64,000 nucleotides of DNA from an uncultured Lactococcus sp. (GCF_934191625.1 NZ_CAKPUG010000007.1:1-64000); one strand, 5' to 3'; counted from the first letter of the stretch, positions 45,392 through 53,796 are shown. Made by a program: numbers and translations. The notes: a model not told the origin generated them from the sequence alone.

Positions 45392-46225
45392 TTATTCCTC
45401 TTCAAAATCATAGTCACGAATTGCGCTAGAAATATCACTAAAGTCGAAGCCTTTTCGGGCCAAAGCTTGGGTGATGCGTTGTTTAAGCTCATAGCCTTCG
45501 TATTTTCTACTATATTTACGTGCGCTTTTATCAAGTTCATTATAAAGAAGTTCTAGTTCGTTTTCTTCATCTGCTTCAAGTTCTAGACTTTCCAGAGCTA
45601 TAGCGCTAATGGCATAGGAAAACCCCTTAGCAGTCAGACCTTGTGTGATTTTTTGTTTAAGCTGTTGTAGAGTGTGACGACTTGCTTTTTGACGGACTAT
45701 CTTTTCCGCAAGAGCGACAGCCACGTCAATTTGTTTTTCTTCATTAAAAACTTGCGCCATTCCCTCATCAATAAGTTGCAAATCTAGTCCCTTCAGGTGG
45801 AGCTTTTGTTTTATCTGATAAGGGCCAGCACTTGCTGTGCGCACTTTTCCCTGAATATAACTTTCGATATAAGCTCGGTCGTTGAGGAGACCATTTTTAG
45901 TAAGGTTGTCAATGATCGCTTCGACTTGAATTGGTTGGATATTATGGTCAGAGAGATATTTTTTGACTTCTGATGAGGTCCGAGCTTTGAAGGAAATAAA
46001 GTAAAGTGCTAAAGATTTACCTTGTGCAAAATTATCAAAAGCTAACAGTTGCTCCAGTTCAGCTGTAGAAAAGGTTTTATCCCTCGTCAGCATATATTTT
46101 ACAACGGTATCCTCACAGACGTAAATTTTATCTTTAGCTTCCTCCCAATCCTTATATGAAAAAGGTTCTGTCAGTAAAACTTTATAAAGCTTTTTGAGTT
46201 TTGTGATTTCCTTGATTTTTATCAT
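45392..46225 (-). CDS. recX: Regulatory protein RecX
   Basis: A 277-residue RecA modulator that caps or disassembles RecA filaments. It consists of repeated three-helix units, with the signatures ALYFISFKARTSSEVKKYL, NDRAYIESYIQGKV and KQRITQALARKGFDF. The length is the long form found in lactococci and streptococci. recA is not in this window. A -10 TATAAT ends exactly 6 nt before the ATG, so the mRNA should be leaderless. Confidence 0.92.
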   Translation of the reverse strand: MIKIKEITKLKKLYKVLLTEPFSYKDWEEAKDKIYVCEDTVVKYMLTRDKTFSTAELEQLLAFDNFAQGKSLALYFISFKARTSSEVKKYLSDHNIQPIQVEAIIDNLTKNGLLNDRAYIESYIQGKVRTASAGPYQIKQKLHLKGLDLQLIDEGMAQVFNEEKQIDVAVALAEKIVRQKASRHTLQQLKQKITQGLTAKGFSYAISAIALESLELEADEENELELLYNELDKSARKYSRKYEGYELKQRITQALARKGFDFSDISSAIRDYDFEEE

Positions 46226-46231
46226 AACTTT

Positions 46232-46237
46232 ATTATA
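46232..46237 (-). promoter_or_regulatory. Extended -10 of recX, leaderless
   Basis: On the minus strand, TGTTATAAT is followed by 6 nt (AAAGTT) and the ATG ending at 46225. Confidence 0.74.
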
Positions 46238-46278
46238 ACAGAGTACCGGATGAAGGGGAAATAGATTTTTTAAACCTA

Positions 46279-46316
46279 AGAAAAAAGCACTAGCGAATGA
46301 ACTAGTAGCTTTTTCT
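46279..46316 (-). terminator. Terminator of the AKR-MFS operon
   Basis: On the minus strand, AAAAGCTACTAGTTC pairs with GCTAGTGCTTTTTT, with small mismatches, followed by Ts. Confidence 0.75.
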
Positions 46317-46345
46317 AAAGTTGTATTTTTTAATCTTGGAGAAAT

Positions 46346-47527
46346 TTATTTTATAGCAACTTTTTGTTTTTGAGCTCCTATAATGAGAAGCATAGCAAGG
46401 AGAACAATAACAATTCCTGCAAGTGGTGTATAGACAACACTACTTATCTTCGCTACCTCGCCACCAGTAAATGAACCAAGTGTAATACCAATGTTGAAAG
46501 CTGAAATATTAAAAGCTGAAACAAGAGTGATGTCTTGCGGAGTGAATTTTTCAGCCAGTTGGACAACGTAGAGTTGTAAACCAGGCACGTTCATGAAGGC
46601 AAATAAACCCAACAAGAGCGTTGCAAGTAATCCAAGCCACTGAAAAGCCATTAGTGCTGCTATAAAAAGGATCAGCAAACTTACAGTTAAAGAACCAAAC
46701 ATTTTAAGTAGTACAGGTAAAATATTTTTGTTTGAATAATGTCCACCGATAGTATTGCCGATTGCTACCATTATACCGTAAGCGACCAAAATAAGAACAA
46801 CAATACTTGAGCTAAAATTAAAAGTGTCTTCTAACAGAGGCGCTAAAAAAGTATAAGCAGCAAAGGTGCCACCGTAACCAAAAGCAGTAATAAAGAAAGA
46901 AGTCATAATATATTTATTGCGGAAAATTCTCGCAAAACCGCTTAAGTTTAGTTTGCCTGGTATAGGGAGGTTTGTCGGAATTAAAAAGATGCTCGCTAAT
47001 AATCCAATTAACCCAATTGCAGCAATGAAGATAAAGGACATATGCCATGTAGAATTTTGTCCGATAAAAGTTCCTAAAGGCACGCCAATAACAGTTGCTA
47101 CAGTAAGTCCGGTAAACATTAAGGCAATAGCAGAAGCGCGTTTTTCAGGACGGACGACATTTGCAGCAATAAGTGTTGACACCGACATAAAGATACCGTG
47201 TGCTAGCGATGCTAAAATACGCCCAACTAAGAGTAGAAGGAAAGTTGGGGCAAAGGCAGATAAGAGATTACCGCTGATAAAGAGTAGCATAATAGCTAAC
47301 ATTAATGAGCGACGTTTCCATGTGCCTGTCATAATCGTGAGTAGTGGTGCTCCAATAGTTACCCCTAAGGCATATAAAGAAACGGTAAGCCCCGCTTGAG
47401 ACAAATTAATATTAAAAGTGTTTACTATCATTGGCATAAGACCAACGCTGATGAATTCTGTTGAACCTATGGCAAAGGCATTAATGGCTAAAGCCAATAA
47501 GGTAAGGCTTGGAGAAATTTTTTTCAT
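46346..47527 (-). CDS. MFS transporter, DHA1 drug-efflux type
   Basis: A 393-residue transporter with twelve membrane spans. The N-terminal block (AINAFAIGSTEFISVGLMPM) and motif A-like GTWKRRSLM are typical of DHA1 efflux pumps such as AraJ/YdhP. Substrate unknown. It starts 17 nt after the aldo-keto reductase stop on the same strand, so the two form an operon, opposite an HxlR regulator gene that likely controls them. Confidence 0.88.
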   Translation of the reverse strand: MKKISPSLTLLALAINAFAIGSTEFISVGLMPMIVNTFNINLSQAGLTVSLYALGVTIGAPLLTIMTGTWKRRSLMLAIMLLFISGNLLSAFAPTFLLLLVGRILASLAHGIFMSVSTLIAANVVRPEKRASAIALMFTGLTVATVIGVPLGTFIGQNSTWHMSFIFIAAIGLIGLLASIFLIPTNLPIPGKLNLSGFARIFRNKYIMTSFFITAFGYGGTFAAYTFLAPLLEDTFNFSSSIVVLILVAYGIMVAIGNTIGGHYSNKNILPVLLKMFGSLTVSLLILFIAALMAFQWLGLLATLLLGLFAFMNVPGLQLYVVQLAEKFTPQDITLVSAFNISAFNIGITLGSFTGGEVAKISSVVYTPLAGIVIVLLAMLLIIGAQKQKVAIK

Positions 47528-47543
47528 AAAGAGTTCCTATTTT

Positions 47544-48362
47544 TTAAAAATTAAAAGATTCTGGATCTGGTCCTACACGCAGATTTTCGTCAAGGCTATT
47601 TAGGAGATCCATATCCTCTTGATCAAGAGAGAAGTCAAAGATATCACGGTTGGCACGCATACGTTCTGGTTTGACAGATTTCACGTTTACTAGGATACCT
47701 TGTTCTAAGTGCCAACGGAGGATAATTTGTGCTGTTGATTTATTGTGCTTTTGAGCAATTGTCTGAATCGTTTCATTGTCTAACAATTGTCCTTGCATCA
47801 AGGGCGACCAAGCTTGTACTTTAATATTGTGTACTTCTAAAAAGTGCCGTAATTCTTTTTGAGCAAGTTTAGGGTGAAGCTCGATTTGATTTACTACAGG
47901 GCTTGTTTGGGCATAGGTAAAGAGACGTTCTAAGTGGTGTTTTTGGAAGTTGCTTACACCAATAGCTTTGATACGCCCGGCTTTATAGAGATCTTCCATA
48001 GCTTTCCACGAAGCTTCAAAGCCATAATCAGTCCCAGGCCAATGAATGAGATAAAGATCAAGGTAATCTAAGCCCAATTTTGCCAAACTTGCCTCAAATC
48101 TTTGTATCGTTTCCTCATAAGAAAGATGGCTGCCCCATAGTTTTGACGTTACGAAGAGTTCTTGACGTGTAAGGCCTGTAGCTTCAAGACCAGCCTTGAT
48201 TCCTTGCCCTGTACCTTCCTCATTACCATAGATTTGAGCAGTATCAATTAAGCGATAACCATTGATGATACCCTCTTTCACGACCTCAGCAGTTTCCTCA
48301 TTTGAAATTTGAAAAACACCTAGTCCTACTTCAGGGATATTTGTTGTATTGTTAAGTTCCAT
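47544..48362 (-). CDS. Aldo/keto reductase
   Basis: A 272-residue NADPH-dependent reductase of the AKR5-like group, with a TIM barrel. Catalytic tetrad motifs are visible: LIDTAQIYGNEEG (Asp, Tyr), SKLWGSHL (Lys) and DLYLIHWPG (His). The phosphate-binding end includes VKSVKPERMRANRDIFDF. Related enzymes detoxify methylglyoxal and other aldehydes. With the MFS pump and the HxlR sensor it looks like an electrophile-response unit, which is inference. Confidence 0.92.
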   Translation of the reverse strand: MELNNTTNIPEVGLGVFQISNEETAEVVKEGIINGYRLIDTAQIYGNEEGTGQGIKAGLEATGLTRQELFVTSKLWGSHLSYEETIQRFEASLAKLGLDYLDLYLIHWPGTDYGFEASWKAMEDLYKAGRIKAIGVSNFQKHHLERLFTYAQTSPVVNQIELHPKLAQKELRHFLEVHNIKVQAWSPLMQGQLLDNETIQTIAQKHNKSTAQIILRWHLEQGILVNVKSVKPERMRANRDIFDFSLDQEDMDLLNSLDENLRVGPDPESFNF

Positions 48363-48433
48363 TGTCTTTTTCTCCTTAGGTTTTATTTTGACAAAAAATA
48401 GTATATAATAAAAAGAACTTGTTGAATAGTACC

Positions 48434-48464
48434 TACTTTTTTGTCATATACATACAAAAAAGTA
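48434..48464. promoter_or_regulatory. HxlR-type operator in the divergent promoter region
   Basis: TACTTTTTTGT (48434-48444) and ACAAAAAAGTA (48454-48464) form a perfect 11-bp dyad with a 9-bp centre. It sits between the divergent aldo-keto reductase and HxlR genes, the normal location and form for HxlR-family sites. Confidence 0.78.
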
Positions 48465-48503
48465 AGTTTTGCTTGAAATAAAGGTTGTAGAAAGGAAATT
48501 TTT

Positions 48504-48869
48504 TTGGAAAAAACTTACAATATAGGTGTAGAAGCTACGATGGATGTTATTGGGGGAAAGTGGAAATCTATCATTTTGTGTAATCTCCGACACCAGCCCC
48601 GCCGCCCAGGAGAACTTAAACGCAGTATTCCGGGTATCAGCCAAAAAATGCTGACACAACAATTACGTGAATTAGAGCTGGATAATATTATTATCCGCAC
48701 AGTTTACAATCAAGTGCCACCAAAAGTTGAATATTCGCTTAGCCCATATGGTGAAAGTTTGAATAATATTTTGGATAGCCTTTGCTCTTGGGGTGAGGAT
48801 CACGTGCGCAATCTCAAGGCTCAAGGCGAGGCCGTCTGTATCTTGGAAGAAGATGAGATTGAGGCTTAA
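48504..48869 (+). CDS. HxlR family transcriptional regulator
   Basis: A 121-residue winged-helix regulator (YNIGVEATMDVIGGKWKSII, then RRPGELKRSIPGISQKMLTQ). HxlR proteins often sense quinones, diamide or aldehydes through a cysteine. The usual Cys near the N-terminus is absent here; Cys26 (IILCNL) and two later cysteines remain. The start is TTG at 48504 with an AAAGGAA RBS. It is divergent from the AKR-MFS operon, with a strong dyad between them. Confidence 0.9.
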   Translation: MEKTYNIGVEATMDVIGGKWKSIILCNLRHQPRRPGELKRSIPGISQKMLTQQLRELELDNIIIRTVYNQVPPKVEYSLSPYGESLNNILDSLCSWGEDHVRNLKAQGEAVCILEEDEIEA

Positions 48870-48904
48870 GCTAAGACGATAATGAAGATAATATAGAGGA
48901 AAAC

Positions 48905-49297
48905 ATGTATAAACCCAACTTTAAGAAGATACACCACGTTGCTATTATAGGTAGTAATTATGAAAAATCACGAAACTTTTACGTCGATATCCTAGGATTT
49001 CCAGTAATTAGAGAAAGTCATCGTCCGGATAAAGCAGATATTAAAATTGATCTACAAATGAATGAAAGTACAGAAATAGAACTCTTCATCAAAGCTGATG
49101 CCCCGGAGCGTGTTTCTTATCCCGAAGCAAAAGGTTTACGGCATTTAGCAATACAGACTACTCATATTGAGAAAGACATGGCTTATTTATTAGATCAAGG
49201 AGTTAAAGTTGAAGAACTCCGTGTGGATGAGATAACCAATAAAAAGATGGTTTTTTTCTATGATCCTGACGAATTACCAATAGAATTACATGAATAG
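48905..49297 (+). CDS. VOC-family protein, YaeR/GloA2-like glyoxalase
   Basis: A 130-residue vicinal-oxygen-chelate protein with two beta-alpha-beta-beta-beta modules. The typical pieces are IHHVAIIGSNYEKSRNFYVD (about 9-28), GLRHLAIQT, and the final PDELPIELHE that carries the metal-ligand Glu. The family resembles YaeR. A function in methylglyoxal or other electrophile handling would fit the AKR and HxlR neighbours, but is inferred. It starts 36 nt after hxlR on the same strand. Confidence 0.82.
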   Translation: MYKPNFKKIHHVAIIGSNYEKSRNFYVDILGFPVIRESHRPDKADIKIDLQMNESTEIELFIKADAPERVSYPEAKGLRHLAIQTTHIEKDMAYLLDQGVKVEELRVDEITNKKMVFFYDPDELPIELHE

Positions 49298-49445
49298 AAA
49301 AAAATCCAGTTAATGTACTGGAGGAGGAGAAGTTGATTAAGAGTGTCAGAAATTGTTAGGGGCACTTAGGATGGTTTGATATAATGAGTATATAAATAAA
49401 AATTCCAGTATTTTAGAATAAAGATTATTAATAAAGGGAGACTCT

Positions 49446-49841
49446 ATGAAAAAATTTTTATTATTTAGCTCATTTATATTGTCGCTAACCTTAGTAGGAT
49501 GTTCTTCTAAAATTAATGAAGACAAAAGCAGATTAACATCTCCCAAAACTACCAGTCAAACAGAGCAATCAGACGAAGCTCAGAGTAGTGTAATGCAAGA
49601 AGATGCTGGAAATGATGAAGATTTAACAGAATTAGAAGAATACTCTACTATAAAATCTCAGGTATCTTTAACAGATTTAACAGGTACAGTTTCCTTAAAT
49701 AATCTAAAGAAAAGAATTATCATATTTAAAGATCACAATCACATAGAAAAATATAAGACTATATTTATTAAGTCAAAAAAAATGGTAAAAATAATCGATC
49801 TATCGGATCACAATACTATGATTTTTAGAGGAACTGTTTGA
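49446..49841 (+). CDS. Putative lipoprotein
   Basis: A 131-residue protein with a lipoprotein signal peptide (MKKFLLFSSFILSLTLVGCS, lipobox LVGC, lipidated Cys19). A Ser/Thr/Glu-rich region follows (about 20-75), then a small domain of Lys and Ile (KKRIIIFKDHNHIEKYKTIF). It has a good RBS (AAAGGGAG). I recognise no domain. Base composition is more AT-rich than neighbouring genes, and it adjoins an AT-rich gap of 540 bp. Confidence 0.7.
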   Translation: MKKFLLFSSFILSLTLVGCSSKINEDKSRLTSPKTTSQTEQSDEAQSSVMQEDAGNDEDLTELEEYSTIKSQVSLTDLTGTVSLNNLKKRIIIFKDHNHIEKYKTIFIKSKKMVKIIDLSDHNTMIFRGTV

Positions 49842-49844
49842 GGG

Positions 49845-50368
49845 AATAGTCTTACAAAATGAGAATCAATGAATTTAGACAGTAAAGAGGTCCATAAGCA
49901 GATGGGCTTTTTTGTGTAATTTTAGTATTTATTCATTATTAAGAAACTACATTTAAAAAATTAATAAAAGTACAAGAGCCATTGTTCCTATCTTTATCCT
50001 GGTAAGTTTGATTAAAAGATTATTTTTTAAAAACGAAGGAATTTTTTCATGAACTTATACAATTAAATACCCCCTTAAAGAGTTTATGCTTTAAAAGTTT
50101 CTCCAAAGCTATACACTAGGTGATCCCTTACACCCATTTTTTAGAAGGGTTTATTACTTCAGAACACTTATATATTTTTTTGAATTATCCCTGGCAAAAA
50201 CGATATTCTCGCACTGTACATTATAATCTTTCTTGTCCTTAGCTATTTTTTAATTCCCCTTTTATGTTTTAAAAGTTTTCTATATATAATAAATATAATA
50301 ATTTTTAGCAGGAAACCTTTTAAAAAACACTAAAATGATTATATATTGCTATATATAAGAGTTTACCG
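49845..50368. other. AT-rich intergenic gap with no gene seen
   Basis: About 520 bp of very AT-rich sequence. All six frames are broken by stops, and no RNA gene motif is obvious. GAGGTCCATAAGCAGATGGGCT-type pairing near 49890-49915 with a T run could be the terminator of the lipoprotein gene. The block may be a decayed gene. Confidence 0.5.
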
Positions 50369-50374
50369 TATAAT
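50346..50374 (+). promoter_or_regulatory. Promoter of the rlmCD-like gene, leaderless
   Basis: -35 TTGCTA (50346-50351), 17-bp spacer and -10 TATAAT (50369-50374), followed by 6 nt (TGGGAT) and ATG at 50381. Confidence 0.78.
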
Positions 50375-50380
50375 TGGGAT

Positions 50381-51886
50381 ATGATTAATCTGAAAATTGG
50401 ACAAAAAATCCCTCTCAATATTGAGCGTATGGGTATCAATGGCGAAGGAATCGCCTCTTACCATGGGCGCTTGGTATTTGTGCCTTATGCACTACCTACA
50501 GAAGAAATTTTGGCAGAAATTACAGAAAATGCACGTAATTTTTCACGTGCTAAAGTTGTAAAAATAAATAAAAAGTCAAAATATCGTGTCAAACCCGAAG
50601 ACCGTGTGTACCATGAGCTTAGTGGTTCACACATCATGCATCTTGCTTATCCGCAACAATTAGAATTTAAGCGTGATTTGCTACGTCAATCTCTTGAAAA
50701 ATATCGCCCAACGGGTTGGAAGAAATATGAACTTTTACCAACACTTGGGATGGAAAACCCTTTACGGTACCGTAACAAATTGCAATTCCAAGTGCGTCGA
50801 CTAAATAATGGCGATGTTATTGCTGGATTGTATAAAGAAGGCACCCATCACTTAGTGAACTTAGAAAATTGTTTGGTTCAAGACGAAGTAATTCAAAATA
50901 TCGCAAATCGTATTTGTCGTTTGATTGAAAAATACAACTTACCTGTTTATGATGAGCGTAAAGTCATGGGTATCCGTACTATTGTTGCGCGACGCAGCCA
51001 AAAAACAGGCGAAGTCCAAATTATTTTTGTTACATCAGCACGTATTAGCTTAGATGGACAAGTTTGGCCTGCTCCACGGGAAGAGCTTTCCAAACGTCAA
51101 CGTAAAGACTTGGTGAAGATGGATAACATTTTATCTGATTTGACAGAAGAGTTCCAAGAGATTGTTTCTGTATCGGCTAATTTCCATCCAAAGAAAACCA
51201 GCGAAATTTATGGTGACCGTACACAAATGCTTTTTGCGGAAAAAGAAACGATTACCGAAGGCGTTTTGGATTATGACTTTGAGTTGTCACCACGTGCTTT
51301 TTATCAACTTAATTCGGAACAAGCTAATGTTCTTTACGGTGAAGCCGTACGTGCGCTAAATCCGAAAAAAGATGATCGTGTGATTGATGCCTACTGTGGT
51401 GTTGGGACAATTGGTTTTGGTGTGGCTAAGAAAGTTAAATCTGTCCACGGGATGGATATTACACCAGAATCCATCGCCGATGCTAAAGCTAATGCAAAAC
51501 GCCTTGGCTTTAAAAACTGCCATTATGAAGTGGGTAAAGCAGAACGTATCATTCCTAACTGGTATAAATCAGGACATAGAGCTACAGCACTTATCGTGGA
51601 TCCACCGCGTACAGGATTGGATGATGCCTTATTGGAAACCATCACCACATATACGCCAGAAAAATTGGTTTATGTCTCTTGCAATGTTTCGACGCTGGCA
51701 AAAGACTTAGTAATTCTTTCACAATTTTATAGCATCGAATATATTCAATCTGTCGATATGTTCCCCCATACAGCACGTACTGAAGCGGTGGTGAAAATGC
51801 GTAAACTTGCGCAACCTTTGGCAGCACCTTTCCGTGCTGAAAAGCCACAGCAACAATATGACAAGCCACGTAGAAGACGAAAATAG
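50381..51886 (+). CDS. rlmCD: 23S rRNA (uracil-C5)-methyltransferase, RlmCD type
   Basis: A 501-residue SAM-dependent enzyme. An N-terminal TRAM domain (1-58) precedes a methyltransferase core with AYCGVGTIGFG (SAM site), VDPPRTGLDDAL and VSCNVSTLAKDL, where the Cys of SCN is the nucleophile. In streptococci one such enzyme methylates both U747 and U1939. The C-terminus has a basic tail (QQQYDKPRRRRK). The start is fixed by its promoter. The GNAT gene follows 28 nt later. Confidence 0.93.
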   Translation: MINLKIGQKIPLNIERMGINGEGIASYHGRLVFVPYALPTEEILAEITENARNFSRAKVVKINKKSKYRVKPEDRVYHELSGSHIMHLAYPQQLEFKRDLLRQSLEKYRPTGWKKYELLPTLGMENPLRYRNKLQFQVRRLNNGDVIAGLYKEGTHHLVNLENCLVQDEVIQNIANRICRLIEKYNLPVYDERKVMGIRTIVARRSQKTGEVQIIFVTSARISLDGQVWPAPREELSKRQRKDLVKMDNILSDLTEEFQEIVSVSANFHPKKTSEIYGDRTQMLFAEKETITEGVLDYDFELSPRAFYQLNSEQANVLYGEAVRALNPKKDDRVIDAYCGVGTIGFGVAKKVKSVHGMDITPESIADAKANAKRLGFKNCHYEVGKAERIIPNWYKSGHRATALIVDPPRTGLDDALLETITTYTPEKLVYVSCNVSTLAKDLVILSQFYSIEYIQSVDMFPHTARTEAVVKMRKLAQPLAAPFRAEKPQQQYDKPRRRRK

Positions 51887-51914
51887 GAAGTTTAGTTTGA
51901 GCTGAGAGGAAAAG

Positions 51915-52424
51915 ATGATTTATTTAAAAAAGGCAACCAAAGCTGATGTTGCAGCTATTATGCCGATTATTGCTCAGGCACGAGAATTTTTAGGCAAATC
52001 AGGGAGCGATCAGTGGCAAGCAGAGTATCCTGCACAGAGTGATATTGAAAATTTTATTCGTAAAGATGTAGGTTACGTTCTGATTGTGGATGAAAAAGTT
52101 GCAGGTTTTTGTGCGGTTATTACCGGAGAAGATACACAATATACGAAAATTTATAATGGCAAGTGGTTAAATGATAGCTTGGACTATGTCACTGTCCATT
52201 GTTTAGCGCTTTCCGACCACTATCGTGGTTTGGGTCTGACAAAATATCTTTTTTCAAATATCTTTACTTTGATGCAAGCACGCGGATATAAAGACTTCCG
52301 CGTGGATACGCATCCAGCTAATGCAGTGATGCAGGCAGTATTTGAGCGTGAAGGTTTTGAAAAACGTGGTTTGGTTTTCTACGAAGGCGATCGCATCGCT
52401 TATCAACTCCTTTTGGGAGAGTGA
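51915..52424 (+). CDS. GNAT family N-acetyltransferase
   Basis: A 169-residue acetyltransferase. Motif A for acetyl-CoA binding reads VHCLALSDHYRGLGLTKYLF (about 95-114, with RGLGLT), and motif B is FEREGFEKRG. The acceptor is unknown; small molecules or protein N-termini are possible. RBS GAGAGGA. It is downstream of rlmCD in the same direction and likely cotranscribed. Confidence 0.87.
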   Translation: MIYLKKATKADVAAIMPIIAQAREFLGKSGSDQWQAEYPAQSDIENFIRKDVGYVLIVDEKVAGFCAVITGEDTQYTKIYNGKWLNDSLDYVTVHCLALSDHYRGLGLTKYLFSNIFTLMQARGYKDFRVDTHPANAVMQAVFEREGFEKRGLVFYEGDRIAYQLLLGE

Positions 52425-52425
52425 G

Positions 52426-52745
52426 ATGAATAAAGAAAACTGACAAAGGTTTGGTTTATCGCTTGAACCAGCTTTTCGGATACGCCTTTATCAAAGCTGG
52501 AAAATTATCAACGACACTTGTGTTGCGGACACTCAAAAATAAAAATTGCTTTGTTTTTATCCCCGAATGTGAAAGCAAGTTTGACTTGAATATTAAAGCT
52601 TAACCGAACCAATGAAGAAATCCGTGGGTCTTTTGTCACAAGAAGTCTAGCTAGACAAATAAATAAAAGGGACTGGTATGATCCGTGCTTTGGTGGTGTC
52701 ATGTTCGATAAACAGGTGATTAAAGACGGTTATCATTTAATCTAA
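52426..52745 (+). pseudogene. Frameshifted gene with two one-base indels
   Basis: The ATG at 52426 has an RBS (GGGAGA) but stops after five codons. Removing one A from the run at 52436-52439 opens 54 codons, TDKGLVYRLNQLFGYAFIKA and onward to FDLNIK. Removing one A near 52600 then opens the rest, LNRTNEEIRGSFVTRSLARQ to KDGYHLI, ending at TAA 52743-52745. The restored protein would have about 105 residues with no clear family. Both lesions are one extra A in a short A run, so either real decay or base-calling errors could explain them. Confidence 0.6.
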
Positions 52746-52767
52746 TCAAACCAAAAAGAGAATAAAA

Positions 52768-53016
52768 ATGGAATATAAAGAAAAATTTTTAAAAGATTTT
52801 AGTGAATGGGTGGACCAACAGGTTCAACTTTCAGAAATTGCAATGAAAGCCGCAGAAAAAATTGCGCATGAAGATAAAAAAATTGAAGCAAAAGAAGCAG
52901 CTATTCGTTATGAAAGTCGTCTCGATGCTTATCAATTTATTCAAGGGAAATTTGAAAACTATAAAGCAGGTAAAGATTTCCACGACGTACCGGACTTAGG
53001 TACAAAAACTTTTTAA
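52768..53016 (+). CDS. DUF1912-like small protein
   Basis: An 82-residue, mostly helical, charged protein (MEYKEKFLKDFSEWVDQQVQ, then RYESRLDAYQFIQGKFENYK). This resembles DUF1912, a family seen in streptococci and lactococci, with no known function. It ends in the characteristic segment AGKDFHDVPD. RBS-like AAAGAGAA precedes the ATG. Confidence 0.65.
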   Translation: MEYKEKFLKDFSEWVDQQVQLSEIAMKAAEKIAHEDKKIEAKEAAIRYESRLDAYQFIQGKFENYKAGKDFHDVPDLGTKTF

Positions 53017-53033
53017 ATATGCAGGAGGGTTTT

Positions 53034-53087
53034 ATGAAATTAAATCCTATGGTTGGTAAACAAGTGCGAGTAACTGCTCTCGCATAA
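53034..53087 (+). CDS. 17-codon leader ORF upstream of the FusB-family gene
   Basis: MKLNPMVGKQVRVTALA with a very strong RBS (AGGAGGG) 5 nt before the ATG. Its last codons contain GCGAG and CTCGC (53066-53083), which can pair, and a second hairpin follows. It may be a leader peptide, as in translational attenuation of antibiotic-resistance genes, or a truncated gene. Confidence 0.5.
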   Translation: MKLNPMVGKQVRVTALA

Positions 53088-53092
53088 GTTTA

Positions 53093-53123
53093 CCGCTAAG
53101 TTAACAACATTCTCACTTAGCGG
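53093..53123 (+). promoter_or_regulatory. Hairpin before the FusB-family gene
   Basis: CCGCTAAGT (53093-53101) and ACTTAGCGG (53115-53123) pair perfectly around a 13-nt loop. There is no T run, and the RBS (AAGGAGA, 53130-53136) starts 7 nt after the stem. Confidence 0.65.
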
Positions 53124-53140
53124 ATAGTTAAGGAGAAATA

Positions 53141-53755
53141 ATGAAAGCCTACGAATACAACAGAATAAAATATCTTACTTATGACCTCATCAACGTCTAC
53201 CATTCGGTTAATGATAAAGCCACGGTAGAAGCAGTTTATGCTCAAACTGTAGCCGAAATAGAGGCACTTTCGCCAACAAAAGAAGTTAGACTCTTTTTAG
53301 AGAGACTTGCTGAAAGTAAAACAACTAAAGAGCAAGTGGAACGTGAGTTGCTTCGCTTGAAGGATTTAATTGAAGCTTTTGTCTTACCATCTGAAAGCCA
53401 AATTAAAAAGATTTTTAAGAAGGTCAAAAAGCTTAAAGTTCCAGCGCAAGTAACTTGGGACATGAAAGAACTCACCTATTTTGCTTGGAATGAGATTTCC
53501 AGTCAGCGGAAGTATATCGTGACGAGTGATGGACGGGGTTTTTATGGGACGACATCAGGAAGTATAAAAAATATTTGTGCAATTTGTCAAAAGACAAGTC
53601 AAGTGACACAGTTTTTAGCAACCACTAAAAGAGGTTCTGATGGTACCTATACTAAAAACGGAACATATATCTGTGTTGATAGTGTGAACTGTAATCGACA
53701 AATGCAAAAAATAGAAGGTTTCGAGCATTTCTTAGAAATAATCAAAGAACGCTGA
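53141..53755 (+). CDS. FusB/FusC family EF-G-binding protein
   Basis: A 204-residue protein of the FusB/FusC type. The N-terminal helical region (1-130) is followed by a zinc-binding domain with CAIC (Cys146, Cys149) and CVDSVNC (Cys178, Cys184). In staphylococci these proteins bind elongation factor G and release it from ribosomes stalled by fusidic acid. Chromosomal homologues in lactic acid bacteria may help ordinary ribosome recycling; whether this one gives resistance is inference. It has a strong AAGGAGA RBS and a leader ORF upstream, and precedes the valS T-box. Confidence 0.82.
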   Translation: MKAYEYNRIKYLTYDLINVYHSVNDKATVEAVYAQTVAEIEALSPTKEVRLFLERLAESKTTKEQVERELLRLKDLIEAFVLPSESQIKKIFKKVKKLKVPAQVTWDMKELTYFAWNEISSQRKYIVTSDGRGFYGTTSGSIKNICAICQKTSQVTQFLATTKRGSDGTYTKNGTYICVDSVNCNRQMQKIEGFEHFLEIIKER

Positions 53756-53761
53756 GCGACC

Positions 53762-53790
53762 TTGCAAAAAACTGACAAATCTGATAGAAT
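53762..53790 (+). promoter_or_regulatory. valS promoter
   Basis: -35 TTGCAA (53762-53767), 17-bp spacer and extended -10 TGATAGAAT (hexamer 53785-53790). Confidence 0.82.
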
Positions 53791-53796
53791 AAAAAC

